Below are positions 41,805 to 50,236 of a stretch of DNA of 52,109 nucleotides, one piece after another (position 1 is the stretch's first letter; the number at the start of each line of letters is the position of its first letter). The translations under genes and the position numbers were made by a program. Source of the DNA: an uncultured Coprococcus sp. (GTDB lineage: Bacteria > Bacillota > Clostridia > Lachnospirales > Lachnospiraceae); assembly GCA_947632705.1 (NCBI GenBank), contig CANRQE010000011.1:1-52109 (forward strand), in the 5' to 3' direction. The notes beneath the pieces were generated by a model, which worked only from the letters and a program-made list of their open reading frames with translations, was not told the origin of the DNA and made no database searches.

Positions 41805-43502
41805 ATGAAAAGAAGAAAAAACATCAGTATCATTCTTGTGACAGCCCTGCTGCTTGGGAGCCTTTGCGGATGTGGCAGTAAACAGGGAGACAGCCCGGAG
41901 AGCATTGCCGAACAGTATCGCAACAAAAACCAGAAATATGATCTTGGTAATACAGACGGTATAGTTGCAGAAACAGCTGCAGAGTCCTGGGATGCAGACT
42001 GTAACTCCGTACAGTCCGCAACGAAGAACGGCATGGAAGACAGCTTAGAGTATCCTCCATATATAGCGGAAGATTATGATACCCGTGAATATGATTATGT
42101 GGGAGAGAATCAATTCGTATCAGTGGCGGACGCCCCTCTTTCTACCTTTGCAGCAGACGTAGATACGGCCTCCTACAGCAATATCAGGGGTTATATTGAG
42201 GCAGGAGAAGAGGTTCCGTCCGGTGCGGTCAGAATTGAGGAAATGATTAATTATTTTCATTATGATTATGGAAAACGGCCAGAGGACGGAAAACCATTTG
42301 CCGTTACCACAGAATATACAGATTGTCCATGGAATGAAGATACAAATCTGCTGATGATCGGAATCAATACCGAAGCCATTGATTTTTCTAATGCAAAACC
42401 GTCAAATCTGGTCTTTTTAATCGATACCTCAGGTTCTATGTTTGATGAATACAAGCTGCCTCTTGCACAGAAAGCATTTGACATGCTGGCAGAAAATCTG
42501 GGAGAAAATGACAGAGTCAGCATTGTGACATATGCGGGAACGGATACCGTGGTATTACAGGGCGCTGCAGGAAATGAAACCTATACGATTACGGAGGCTG
42601 TTGATTCGTTAAGCGCATATGGCTCTACCAATGGCGGAGACGGAATTATCACAGCTTACAGTATCGCAGAAAAATATTTTATCGAGGGCGGAAACAACAG
42701 AGTGATTCTTGCAACGGACGGGGATCTGAATGTGGGGCTTACAAATGAAGAGGATCTTGTCAATCTGATCACGGACGAAAAGGAAAGCGGTATCTATCTC
42801 AGCGTATTAGGCTTTGGCTTTGACAATTTAAAGGATAATAAGCTGGAGGCGCTTGCCGACTATGGAAACGGAAACTATGCGTTTATTGATTCCGTTTATG
42901 AAGCAAGAAAAGTTTTGGTAGATAACATGGGCGGAACTCTGCATACCGTAGCAAAGGATGTAAAGCTGCAGGTGGAATTTAATCCGGCTTATGTCAAGGG
43001 CTACCGTCTGATCGGCTATGAGAACCGGACTCTGGATGCGGCTGATTTTCAGGATGACAGCGTGGACGGAGGAGAAATCGGAGCCGGTCATTATGTGACT
43101 GTATTATATGAAGTAGTACAGGCGGATTCCCCATATGAGGTTCCTTCCGCAGAGCGCAGATACTCAGATGCAGAAGAACATAGTGCAGAAGATACCATCA
43201 GTTCGGAGGCGTTTGCCGATGAACTCGCAGCTGTCAGAATCCGGTATAAGGAGCCGGGGGAAGATACCAGTCAGTTAATGACAGAATATGTAAAAAAGTC
43301 ATCTTATAGCGAAATGTCCGGAGATATGAGCTTTATTTCGGCAGTCGCAGTTTTTGGCATGCTGCTGAAGGAAAGCCGTTATGCAGGCACTGCCGACTAT
43401 GATCTGGTATTGTCTCTGGCAGGGGAAGACCACAAGGATGAGTATAGACAACAGTTTGTAAATATGGTAAAAGATTATATGAAGATTATCCATTATGATT
43501 AA
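41805..43502 (+). CDS. vWA-domain lipoprotein (YfbK type)
   Basis: A 565-residue exported protein. The signal sequence ISIILVTALLLGSLCGCGSK ends in a lipobox-like LCGC, so the mature protein is probably a lipoprotein. A conserved region (YVGENQFVSVADAPLSTFAADVDTASYSNIRGYI is the typical phrase, here read in parts) precedes the vWA domain, with FLIDTSGSM near 204-212 as metal site and YGSTNGGDGI and ATDGDLNVG completing it. The C-terminal part resembles DUF3520. AAAGGAG precedes the ATG. Third gene of the sigma operon, so it may be the output or signal-receiving surface component; that is inference. Confidence 0.88.
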   Translation: MKRRKNISIILVTALLLGSLCGCGSKQGDSPESIAEQYRNKNQKYDLGNTDGIVAETAAESWDADCNSVQSATKNGMEDSLEYPPYIAEDYDTREYDYVGENQFVSVADAPLSTFAADVDTASYSNIRGYIEAGEEVPSGAVRIEEMINYFHYDYGKRPEDGKPFAVTTEYTDCPWNEDTNLLMIGINTEAIDFSNAKPSNLVFLIDTSGSMFDEYKLPLAQKAFDMLAENLGENDRVSIVTYAGTDTVVLQGAAGNETYTITEAVDSLSAYGSTNGGDGIITAYSIAEKYFIEGGNNRVILATDGDLNVGLTNEEDLVNLITDEKESGIYLSVLGFGFDNLKDNKLEALADYGNGNYAFIDSVYEARKVLVDNMGGTLHTVAKDVKLQVEFNPAYVKGYRLIGYENRTLDAADFQDDSVDGGEIGAGHYVTVLYEVVQADSPYEVPSAERRYSDAEEHSAEDTISSEAFADELAAVRIRYKEPGEDTSQLMTEYVKKSSYSEMSGDMSFISAVAVFGMLLKESRYAGTADYDLVLSLAGEDHKDEYRQQFVNMVKDYMKIIHYD

Positions 43503-43523
43503 AATATTATGATAGGAGCAGCC

Positions 43524-44189
43524 ATGCATTACGAAAAATCATGTTTCAAGTTTGTATTTCTTTGTGACCAGAATTATGTCAAAAAAGCGATTGACGGGTT
43601 TCTGTGGTCTAATAATTTTAAGTTCGTGCAGAAAAAATACGGTACATATTTTGTCCAGAATGACTTTATAAAAGGATCCCGTTTTCTCGAATATTACTTT
43701 AGCGGGAATACCGTCAGTGTCTATGTTTATCTGAATAGTTATAAGCACCCGATTCCGTTGGATGATCAATATCTTTCATCCATCCCGAAGCAGGTATATA
43801 AGGCCGATCTGGTTCCGCTGTTCGAAACCCTGGACAAATTGGGCAGGTCTGATTCGTATATGGCGCAGACAGACGGATATGGAAGCGTGCAGGCTCCGTA
43901 TTTACAATCCAGTCAGGCATTACAGAGTTATGTGAGCAATAACCGGAATCAGAAGGGGAAACTGGCAGGTCTGAGTTTGTTTTTTTCCTTATTTGTTATA
44001 ATTTTGGCACTTCTTGACAGCTTTTACTGGTTTATTATGCTGGTCGCTGATCTTTACATGGCATGTGTGGGACTGAAATCGGAAAAAAGATGGTTTGCGG
44101 TGGCAGCGCTTTGTCTGCTCGGATTCAGTATAGTAATTATAATTTTAAAGATGCTCGGATATATAAATTTTGCCACTTTCCTTCCATAA
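43524..44189 (+). CDS. Membrane protein of unknown function
   Basis: A 221-residue protein. The first 140 residues are soluble and aromatic-rich, with several beta-prone stretches (FKFVQKKYGTYFVQN, RFLEYYFSGNTVSVYVYLNSY), then a Gln/Ser-rich linker and three hydrophobic segments at the C terminus (LSLFFSLFVIILALLDSFYW, FIMLVADLYMACVGL, FAVAALCLLGFSIVIIILKMLG). I recognise no family. AGGAG six bases before the ATG at 43524 sets the start; an ATG at 43509 is also in frame. It follows the vWA gene by 21 bp and may be the fourth member of the sigma operon. Confidence 0.7.
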   Translation: MHYEKSCFKFVFLCDQNYVKKAIDGFLWSNNFKFVQKKYGTYFVQNDFIKGSRFLEYYFSGNTVSVYVYLNSYKHPIPLDDQYLSSIPKQVYKADLVPLFETLDKLGRSDSYMAQTDGYGSVQAPYLQSSQALQSYVSNNRNQKGKLAGLSLFFSLFVIILALLDSFYWFIMLVADLYMACVGLKSEKRWFAVAALCLLGFSIVIIILKMLGYINFATFLP

Positions 44190-44273
44190 AGAGTCGTGTT
44201 ACAATAGAACATAGCGTATTGAGAAGAAAAATACAGAAAATATACGAAAACCAAAGGTCAGGAAGGAATTATT

Positions 44274-46013
44274 ATGGGAGAGAAGAAGATTATGCTTGGA
44301 AATGCAGCAATTGCCAGAGGGGCTTACGAGGCCGGCGTAAAGGTATCTGCTGCGTATCCGGGTACGCCAAGTACAGAAATCAGTGAGAATATGGTCCAAT
44401 ATCCGGAGATTTATGCAGAATGGTCGCCGAATGAAAAGGTTGCGACAGAGGTGGCAATCGGAGCCTCCTTTGCAGGCGTCCGCTCAATGGTTTCCATGAA
44501 GCATGTGGGAGTCAACGTGGCGTCAGATCCGTTGTTTACGGCATCCTACACCGGTGTAAAGGGAGGAATGGTCTTAGTCGCAGCCGATGATCCGGGTATG
44601 TACTCTTCCCAGAATGAGCAGGATTCCCGTCTCGTGGCAAGAACTGCATTGATTCCGGTTTTTGAACCTTCCGACAGTATGGAAGCAAAGGAATTTACCA
44701 AATATGCATTTGAATGCAGTGAAAAATATGATACCCCGGTCATGATCAGGACTACTACCAGACTGGCACATTCACAGGGGGTTGTGGAGCTGTGCGACAG
44801 AGTAGAAGTAGAAGATAAGCCATATGAGAGAGATATCAGGAAAATGGTTATGATGCCGGGCAATGCGATTCCACGTCATGTATTTGTGGAGCAGAGAATG
44901 AAACGTATGGCGGAAGACGGTTACGATATGCCGATTAACAGGATAGAAATGAATGATACCAGAATCGGCGTCATTACCAGTGGAATCCCATATCAGTATG
45001 TAAAGGAAGCCATGCCGGAGGCATCTGTACTAAAGCTTGGTATGGTCAATCCGTTACCCAGAAAACTGATTGAGGAATTTGCATCCAAAGTGGAGCAGGT
45101 TTATGTGGTAGAAGAACTGGAACCACATATCGAGACACAGGTCCGGGCATGGGGAATCGATGCAAAAGGAAAAGAGCTTTTGACAGTACAGGGAGAATAC
45201 AGTGCCAATCTTTTAAGGGAACGGCTGCTGGGAATTAAGGTTGAAACGGATGAACCGAAAAAGGTTCCTGCCAGACCGCCAATCTTATGTCCGGGATGTC
45301 CGCACAGAAGTGTGTTCTCTGTTTTGAATCAATTGAAGATACACGCTGCAGGAGATATCGGTTGTTATACACTCGGCGCAGTGGCACCGCTTTCTGTCAT
45401 TGATACGACTGTCTGCATGGGCTCCTCTATTTCTACCTTACATGGGATGGAAAAAGCAAAAGGTAAAGATTATATCAAGAACTGGGTAGCCGTGATTGGA
45501 GATTCCACATTCTTACATACCGGAGTCAATTCCCTGATGAATATGGTATACAATAAGGGAACGGGAACCGTGATCATTCTGGATAATTCTACAACCGGTA
45601 TGACCGGTCATCAGGATCATGCCGCAACCGGTAAAACCCTGATGGGAGAGCCGACATATGCGATCAATATCGCAGGCTTATGCAGAGCTATGGGAATAGA
45701 AAGCGTACATGAGATTGATGCATTTGATATTGAAGGACTTGCAAAGCTGATCAGGGAAGAGGTTGCTAAGGATGAAATTTCTGTGATTATAACCAAATCC
45801 CCATGCGTCCTCTTAAAGACGACGAAAGTAACAGGCGTATGCCATGCGGTTCCTGAAAAATGTAAAAAATGCGGTATGTGTTTAAAACCCGGATGCCCTG
45901 CCATTATCAGACAGCCGGATGGAACGATTCTGATTGATGACACGATGTGCAATGGCTGTGGATTATGTATGAAACGCTGTAAGTTCGGTGCAATCGTAAA
46001 GGAGGAGTTCTAA
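44274..46013 (+). CDS. iorA: Indolepyruvate ferredoxin oxidoreductase, alpha subunit
   Basis: A 579-residue TPP- and iron-sulfur-containing enzyme subunit that oxidatively decarboxylates aryl-pyruvates to aryl-acetyl-CoA, reducing ferredoxin. The N-terminal domain shows AIARGAYEAGVKVSAAYPGTPSTE and ASDPLFTASYTGVKGGMVLVAADDPG. The TPP-binding domain shows CPGCPHRSVFS, GDIGCYTLGAVAPL and GDSTFLHTGVNS. The C-terminal ferredoxin domain has two four-cysteine clusters, beginning CKKCGMCLKPGCP near 529 and CNGCGLCMKRC near 561. AAGGAATT precedes the ATG; an extended -10 box (TGTTACAAT at 44196-44204) lies upstream. It overlaps nothing and is 1 bp from iorB, forming an operon. Confidence 0.94.
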   Translation: MGEKKIMLGNAAIARGAYEAGVKVSAAYPGTPSTEISENMVQYPEIYAEWSPNEKVATEVAIGASFAGVRSMVSMKHVGVNVASDPLFTASYTGVKGGMVLVAADDPGMYSSQNEQDSRLVARTALIPVFEPSDSMEAKEFTKYAFECSEKYDTPVMIRTTTRLAHSQGVVELCDRVEVEDKPYERDIRKMVMMPGNAIPRHVFVEQRMKRMAEDGYDMPINRIEMNDTRIGVITSGIPYQYVKEAMPEASVLKLGMVNPLPRKLIEEFASKVEQVYVVEELEPHIETQVRAWGIDAKGKELLTVQGEYSANLLRERLLGIKVETDEPKKVPARPPILCPGCPHRSVFSVLNQLKIHAAGDIGCYTLGAVAPLSVIDTTVCMGSSISTLHGMEKAKGKDYIKNWVAVIGDSTFLHTGVNSLMNMVYNKGTGTVIILDNSTTGMTGHQDHAATGKTLMGEPTYAINIAGLCRAMGIESVHEIDAFDIEGLAKLIREEVAKDEISVIITKSPCVLLKTTKVTGVCHAVPEKCKKCGMCLKPGCPAIIRQPDGTILIDDTMCNGCGLCMKRCKFGAIVKEEF

Positions 46014-46014
46014 A

Positions 46015-46587
46015 ATGGAGACAAAAAATATCATAATTGTTGGAGTAGGAGGACAGGGAACTCTTCTTACCAGCCGGATTCTCGGGGGGATCACAACTGC
46101 TGCGGGCTATGACGTTAAGCTGTCAGAAGTACATGGTATGAGCCAGAGAGGCGGAAGTGTTGTCACCTATGTAAGATATGGTGCAAGTGTGGCTGAACCG
46201 ATTGTGGAGGAAGGACAGGCGGATGTTTTGATTGCCTTTGAGCGGCTGGAGGCACTTCGCTATGCCCATTTTTTAAAGAAAGACGGAGTCATTATTATCA
46301 ACGATCAGAGAATCGACCCGATCACAGTCGTAACCGGCATGGCAGAATATCCGGAGAAAATTATTGAAAACCTGTCTGCAAAATATAAAGTTATAGCTGT
46401 GGATGCCATGGAAGAAGCAAAAAAACTGGGAAATCCCAAGGTGTTTAACACAGTCATTATCGGAATAGCTGCCAGACATATGGATTTTGAATATGATAAA
46501 TGGGTAGAAGTCATCCGCAATACCGTTCCGGCAAAAACCGTTGAAATGAATCTGAAAGCATTTGAAACAGGATATCATTTAAAATAA
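46015..46587 (+). CDS. iorB: Indolepyruvate ferredoxin oxidoreductase, beta subunit
   Basis: A 190-residue gamma-type domain partner of IorA. It opens IIIVGVGGQGTLLTSRILGG, the nucleotide/CoA-side glycine motif of 2-oxoacid oxidoreductases, followed by VKLSEVHGMSQRGGSVVTYVRYG, which is highly conserved in the family, and DVLIAFERLEALRYA. It starts one base after the iorA stop with GGAGG at the end of iorA as ribosome-binding site. With IorA it feeds electrons from aromatic amino acid breakdown to ferredoxin; the resulting aryl-acetyl-CoA could connect to the CoA ligase at 16896-18221. Confidence 0.94.
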   Translation: METKNIIIVGVGGQGTLLTSRILGGITTAAGYDVKLSEVHGMSQRGGSVVTYVRYGASVAEPIVEEGQADVLIAFERLEALRYAHFLKKDGVIIINDQRIDPITVVTGMAEYPEKIIENLSAKYKVIAVDAMEEAKKLGNPKVFNTVIIGIAARHMDFEYDKWVEVIRNTVPAKTVEMNLKAFETGYHLK

Positions 46588-46662
46588 TGTCAGAAAAATC
46601 AGCTTCAATTCGGGTTTTGTTTTAACCGGATCTGGAAAGAATCGTTATTAAGAAAAAAGATG

Positions 46663-46691
46663 TAGACTGATTCCTGATAATAGTGTAAAAT
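46663..46691 (+). promoter_or_regulatory. Possible promoter of the membrane GGDEF gene
   Basis: TAGACT (46663-46668), 17 bp, TAAAAT (46686-46691). An alternative extended -10 box, TGGTATAGT, lies nearer the gene. Which one is used cannot be decided by eye. Confidence 0.45.
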
Positions 46692-46763
46692 ATATCTGTA
46701 TATTTGGGGTTTGGTATAGTATGCCATATATTGGGGTGTTATTGATCAGGGAGAAAATAAAGA

Positions 46764-47867
46764 ATGAGTGAATCAGTTGGAACTGAAATAGATGAGAAGT
46801 GGCAGAAGCTTTTATGGCGGGTTTGTTTTATTACCAGTATCGTCATTTTTATAATCGAATGCGTTGCCTTTCTGCTCTACAGGAACAGCGATAACAAAGT
46901 GTCGGCCGGTTCGAACGATGAGTGGATTCTGAATTATATCATGATTCCCACGTTAATTGACCTGATTACTTTGAGCAGCTCCAGTTATCTGTTAAGATCT
47001 GAAAAACTGGATGTTACGAAGAGAAATTGGATTGCAACCTTTATGATTTTTATCATTATGGCGAAAACCCCGTTTATCCATTGTTCACTGCTTTCGCTTT
47101 TTTTACTGCCGGCAGTGGCAATCGTTGCAACGGCCATGTTTGCAAGCTATAAGATTACAGTTACTATTTCCGCATTTACGATAGGGTCTGTAGTGATTGA
47201 TAATTTCAGGTCAAGGGATATTTATGATCTTCCGACTGTGCAGTTTGTTTCTAATCTTGTTTTTGCGATTGTGCTGTTGGTTGCAATCTGTGCCATTACA
47301 TTAGCTGTCAATATGCATACAAAGGAGCTGTTACAGTCTATCAGCGGAAGTTATAATAAACAGATGCTTCTGATGAATGAGATGAAGAAGGATCCGCTGA
47401 CCGGTTTGTTTAACAGAAGATCCTTTGAGGAGACTTTAGAGGCGGAAATCAAACGTGTAGAGGAACATGGAGAGAAGGCCTATATTGCGATTTTTGATAT
47501 AGATCATTTTAAAAATGTGAATGATACGTACGGACATAGTAATGGTGACGTTGTAATCAAGGCATTATGCAAGATGCTGAAAGAAAAATCCAAGGAATAC
47601 GGACTGGCTTTCCGTTATGGTGGTGAAGAATTCGTTATTCTGTTTAATAATATAGAATTGCCGAAGGTTATTAACGTAGTGGAAGATATCAGAACAGAAT
47701 TCCGGTGCTATTACTTCCAGTTTATGAATAAGGATGGTTTGACCGTCAGCTGTGGTATTGCTGAATATATCAAAGGAGAAGATGCGCAGGCATGGTTCAA
47801 CCGTGCTGACAATTCTTTATATAAGGCAAAAGAAGCAGGACGAAACAGAACGGTAGTAAGTGAATAA
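46764..47867 (+). CDS. Membrane diguanylate cyclase (GGDEF)
   Basis: A 367-residue enzyme making cyclic di-GMP from two GTP. Residues about 10-195 hold five to six hydrophobic segments (for example FITSIVIFIIECVAFLLY, LLLPAVAIVATAMFAS-like stretches and LVFAIVLLVAICAITLAVN) forming a MASE-like membrane sensor. The GGDEF domain starts MKKDPLTGLFNRRSFEE, then FDIDHFKNVNDTYGHSNGD and the active signature RYGGEEF near 286-290, then SCGIAEYIKG and ADNSLYKAKEAGRN. No inhibitory RxxD site is seen before the signature. GGGAG lies upstream at long spacing. Confidence 0.93.
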   Translation: MSESVGTEIDEKWQKLLWRVCFITSIVIFIIECVAFLLYRNSDNKVSAGSNDEWILNYIMIPTLIDLITLSSSSYLLRSEKLDVTKRNWIATFMIFIIMAKTPFIHCSLLSLFLLPAVAIVATAMFASYKITVTISAFTIGSVVIDNFRSRDIYDLPTVQFVSNLVFAIVLLVAICAITLAVNMHTKELLQSISGSYNKQMLLMNEMKKDPLTGLFNRRSFEETLEAEIKRVEEHGEKAYIAIFDIDHFKNVNDTYGHSNGDVVIKALCKMLKEKSKEYGLAFRYGGEEFVILFNNIELPKVINVVEDIRTEFRCYYFQFMNKDGLTVSCGIAEYIKGEDAQAWFNRADNSLYKAKEAGRNRTVVSE

Positions 47868-47869
47868 AA

Positions 47870-47920
47870 GAAAAAGGGCTGTTGTGCGGCTTCAGATATG
47901 AGCCGGACGACGCCCTTTTT
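47870..47920. terminator. Shared terminator between the GGDEF and amidase genes
   Basis: AAAAAGGGC (47871-47879) pairs with GCCCTTTTT (47912-47920), with an inner hairpin around GCGGCTTC and GAGCCGG. It has a T run in both directions and lies between convergent genes. Confidence 0.85.
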
Positions 47921-47933
47921 CTTATGCGTTTGT

Positions 47934-48683
47934 TTATCTTTCTGCATACTGATTCAGCCAGTTGACGATGCAGTCTGCAATTGCCTGTGCATATTGCTCC
48001 AGATTCCTGTCAAATAATTCCAGATCCTCTTCATTACTGATAAATCCTACTTCAATAATCAGGCTTGTCATTGTTGTCTGTCGAATGACGGTATAGTTGC
48101 TTTCCACGTCCCATTGAGTTCCTGTTTTAACACCCCGGTTTTTTGAGATTCCAATGGACTCCAATGCTTCTAAAATAGAGCTTGCAATGTCATAACTCTT
48201 ATCGGAGGCGGAACTATGGATCCATGCTTCCACTCCACAGGCGCTGCTTGAAGCAGCAAAATTTCTATGCAGAGCCAGAAAGAGATCAGCTCCTGATTCA
48301 TTGGCAATCGCACTGCGGTCATCAGAGGAAACCGTAGAATCATCATCCCGGGTTAAGACTACATGAACGCCACGTTTTTCCAGTTCCTTTGCGACTGCCA
48401 GAGTCAGCTTCAGATTATCGTCCTTTTCGTATCTGCCGTCGGCTCCCGTGGCGCCTATATCACTACCGCCATGCCCGGCATCCAGACAGACAATATAATC
48501 TGTTCCCGGCGCCATTGCCGTTTTGCTTTTTTCTTTTTCCTGAACCAGTAGTATAGTCAGAACTGCAATAGAAAGCAAAAGCACAATATCCATTACAACT
48601 AAAAATTTGACCAATGCATGCAGCTGTTTCACGGTCAGCTTCTGACTGCTTTTTCTTTTTGTTTTTCTTTTCCTTTGTGCCAT
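47934..48683 (-). CDS. Membrane-anchored N-acetylmuramoyl-L-alanine amidase
   Basis: A 249-residue Amidase_3 enzyme acting on peptidoglycan outside the membrane. A very basic N terminus (QRKRKTKRKSSQK) leads into one membrane helix (FLVVMDIVLLLSIAVLTILLV), so the catalytic part stays tethered. Catalytic motifs: CLDAGHGGSDIGATG, the Glu in GRYEKDDN, LFLALHRN and the final IIEVGFISNEEDL. SH3 or other binding domains are absent, unlike the amidase at 2363-3163. The frame runs to 48782, but AGGAGA six bases before the ATG at 48683 sets the start. Confidence 0.93.
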   Translation of the reverse strand: MAQRKRKTKRKSSQKLTVKQLHALVKFLVVMDIVLLLSIAVLTILLVQEKEKSKTAMAPGTDYIVCLDAGHGGSDIGATGADGRYEKDDNLKLTLAVAKELEKRGVHVVLTRDDDSTVSSDDRSAIANESGADLFLALHRNFAASSSACGVEAWIHSSASDKSYDIASSILEALESIGISKNRGVKTGTQWDVESNYTVIRQTTMTSLIIEVGFISNEEDLELFDRNLEQYAQAIADCIVNWLNQYAER

Positions 48684-48856
48684 ATATTCTCCTAAAGTGT
48701 AAGTCATACATAAGATACTCCAAATTTTCCTTTTTTTCAACCGAATGAAACAAAAATTATGAATTCTTACACCGATTGACAAAATCAGACAACCGTTTGT
48801 TGTATGATAAATACAGATGGCAAGCCATTAATCAAATATTAGGGAGGAAGATATTT

Positions 48857-50128
48857 ATGGAACATGTTATGACAGAAACAACTTTATTGAACAATGTTTT
48901 TCCGACATTTATAAAAAATGTGGAAGTTGTTGAACCTGCCGGTAAAGCAGTAAGAAGAATTTGCCAGCAAAATGCGAATACTGTAAATAATACAAAAAAA
49001 ATCAATTGCGACCTTAAGGTTGACACAATGCCAACTCTTTTAACGTCCAATGCCGTAAGGCAGGTTTATCAGCAAAACAAATTCGGTGAGATAAAAGAGC
49101 TGGAAAAACAAGCGCAAAAGGATTTGCAGGTCCTTTATGATAATATTAAAAAAAATAAAGAAAACGCATGGGTTAAGGTACGGGCAGAAGTATATGGGAA
49201 AACGCAGGAATTTTATATGACATGGTCAAATAATGCCTGCATGTGGATTCGGCAGAAGGACGGTCAGAATGTCAAAACAGGAGATGAACAGAAGTATATG
49301 GCAGATGTTGAGGTTGGAACTTATTCTAAATCAACCAGTATTATGGGCATACATACATATAATCTGTCTATTACGGTTATGCTGGTCGAATCAGTCATTT
49401 GTTATCTGATAGTTAAGGCAATATCCGGGATTATTGCTGAGGGAATCGGATTTGTGGTAGCTCATTTTGCACCATATATCATTGATGCGGCAATAGAACT
49501 TGGCTTTGAATCCTTTTCCTGTACGGTGCTTGCCGGAGCCCTTTCCAGCGTCGCAGCCTGTTTGGTCTTTGTAGTGTTGTTTATTGGCCTGTCTTTTTTA
49601 TGGGATTGGTTGAATAGAAAGTATACGATACGTCTGCAGATATTTAACTGGGATAAAGACAATGACTGGTCTGTAGGAAAAGATTACACAGGTAATGCGA
49701 AAATAGCGGGAGGAGATTCCCAGCAGAATATAACTATCCATAAATTGGATGATCCGGACATTCCGAGTTTTATCACACCTGTAGAACCGTTAGAATCTAT
49801 ATGCCATTATGTTGTGATTGTATGGGAAAATGACAATACTTTTATGGAGGGGTGCTCGATGGCACTTCAATTAAAAAAAGGCAACAGCAATGAGGGCTTT
49901 ATGTGGGCCTTTGATTGCCCTCGTTTTTCAGACAACAAAAATAAAGGAAGCAACGGTATTATGGATCCAAAGGCATATTTTAATCAAGGAAACTGGAGCA
50001 ATTCGCCTAAGAATTTCAGCATTACAAGCACAAGTTCTCAAATACCGGTAACATTTGCGCTGGATGCATTGCATGGAGCAGATGATAATTTGTATAATAT
50101 CAATATACATATCAATCATAAAGAATAG
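48857..50128 (+). CDS. Unrecognised protein with a long central hydrophobic hairpin
   Basis: A 423-residue protein I cannot place in a family. Three parts are visible. Residues 1-165: no signal peptide, helical stretches (GEIKELEKQAQKDLQVLYDNI) then beta-prone VKVRAEVYGKTQEFYMTW. Residues about 170-253: a long run of hydrophobic, small and Gly residues able to form two to three membrane helices (SITVMLVESVICYLIVKAI; TVLAGALSSVAACLVFVV). Residues 255-423: a beta-rich tail (TIRLQIFNW; CHYVVIVWENDNTFMEGCSM; FSITSTSS). A soluble head, hairpin and beta tail resemble pore-forming toxins in outline only. AGGGAGGAAG sets the ATG at 48857. It is a single gene next to the amidase and Rpn genes. Confidence 0.75.
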   Translation: MEHVMTETTLLNNVFPTFIKNVEVVEPAGKAVRRICQQNANTVNNTKKINCDLKVDTMPTLLTSNAVRQVYQQNKFGEIKELEKQAQKDLQVLYDNIKKNKENAWVKVRAEVYGKTQEFYMTWSNNACMWIRQKDGQNVKTGDEQKYMADVEVGTYSKSTSIMGIHTYNLSITVMLVESVICYLIVKAISGIIAEGIGFVVAHFAPYIIDAAIELGFESFSCTVLAGALSSVAACLVFVVLFIGLSFLWDWLNRKYTIRLQIFNWDKDNDWSVGKDYTGNAKIAGGDSQQNITIHKLDDPDIPSFITPVEPLESICHYVVIVWENDNTFMEGCSMALQLKKGNSNEGFMWAFDCPRFSDNKNKGSNGIMDPKAYFNQGNWSNSPKNFSITSTSSQIPVTFALDALHGADDNLYNINIHINHKE

Positions 50129-50158
50129 AAGTTTTGATGTTACATCCTATGAAACAAA

Positions 50159-50199
50159 CAGGAAAGGGAGGAGGTAGTGACAGCCTCTTCCCTTTCCTG
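50159..50199. terminator. Strong hairpin between convergent genes
   Basis: 50159-50174 pairs with 50184-50199 over 16 positions, with one G-U pair in plus-strand RNA, around a 9-nt loop. It lies between the ends of the genes at 48857-50128 and 50237-51397. There is no clean T run on the plus side and only a broken one (TGTTTGTTTC) on the minus side, so it may be a terminator or an mRNA-end protecting hairpin. Confidence 0.5.
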
Positions 50200-50236
50200 C
50201 ATATACGCTATTGTAATTTCGATTTGTTATTATTAC

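Noticed and set aside
48776..48856. Longer start (TTG at 48776) for the hairpin protein
   Set aside because: This TTG is part of a TTGACA-like promoter box, and AGGGAGGAAG is correctly placed for the ATG at 48857.
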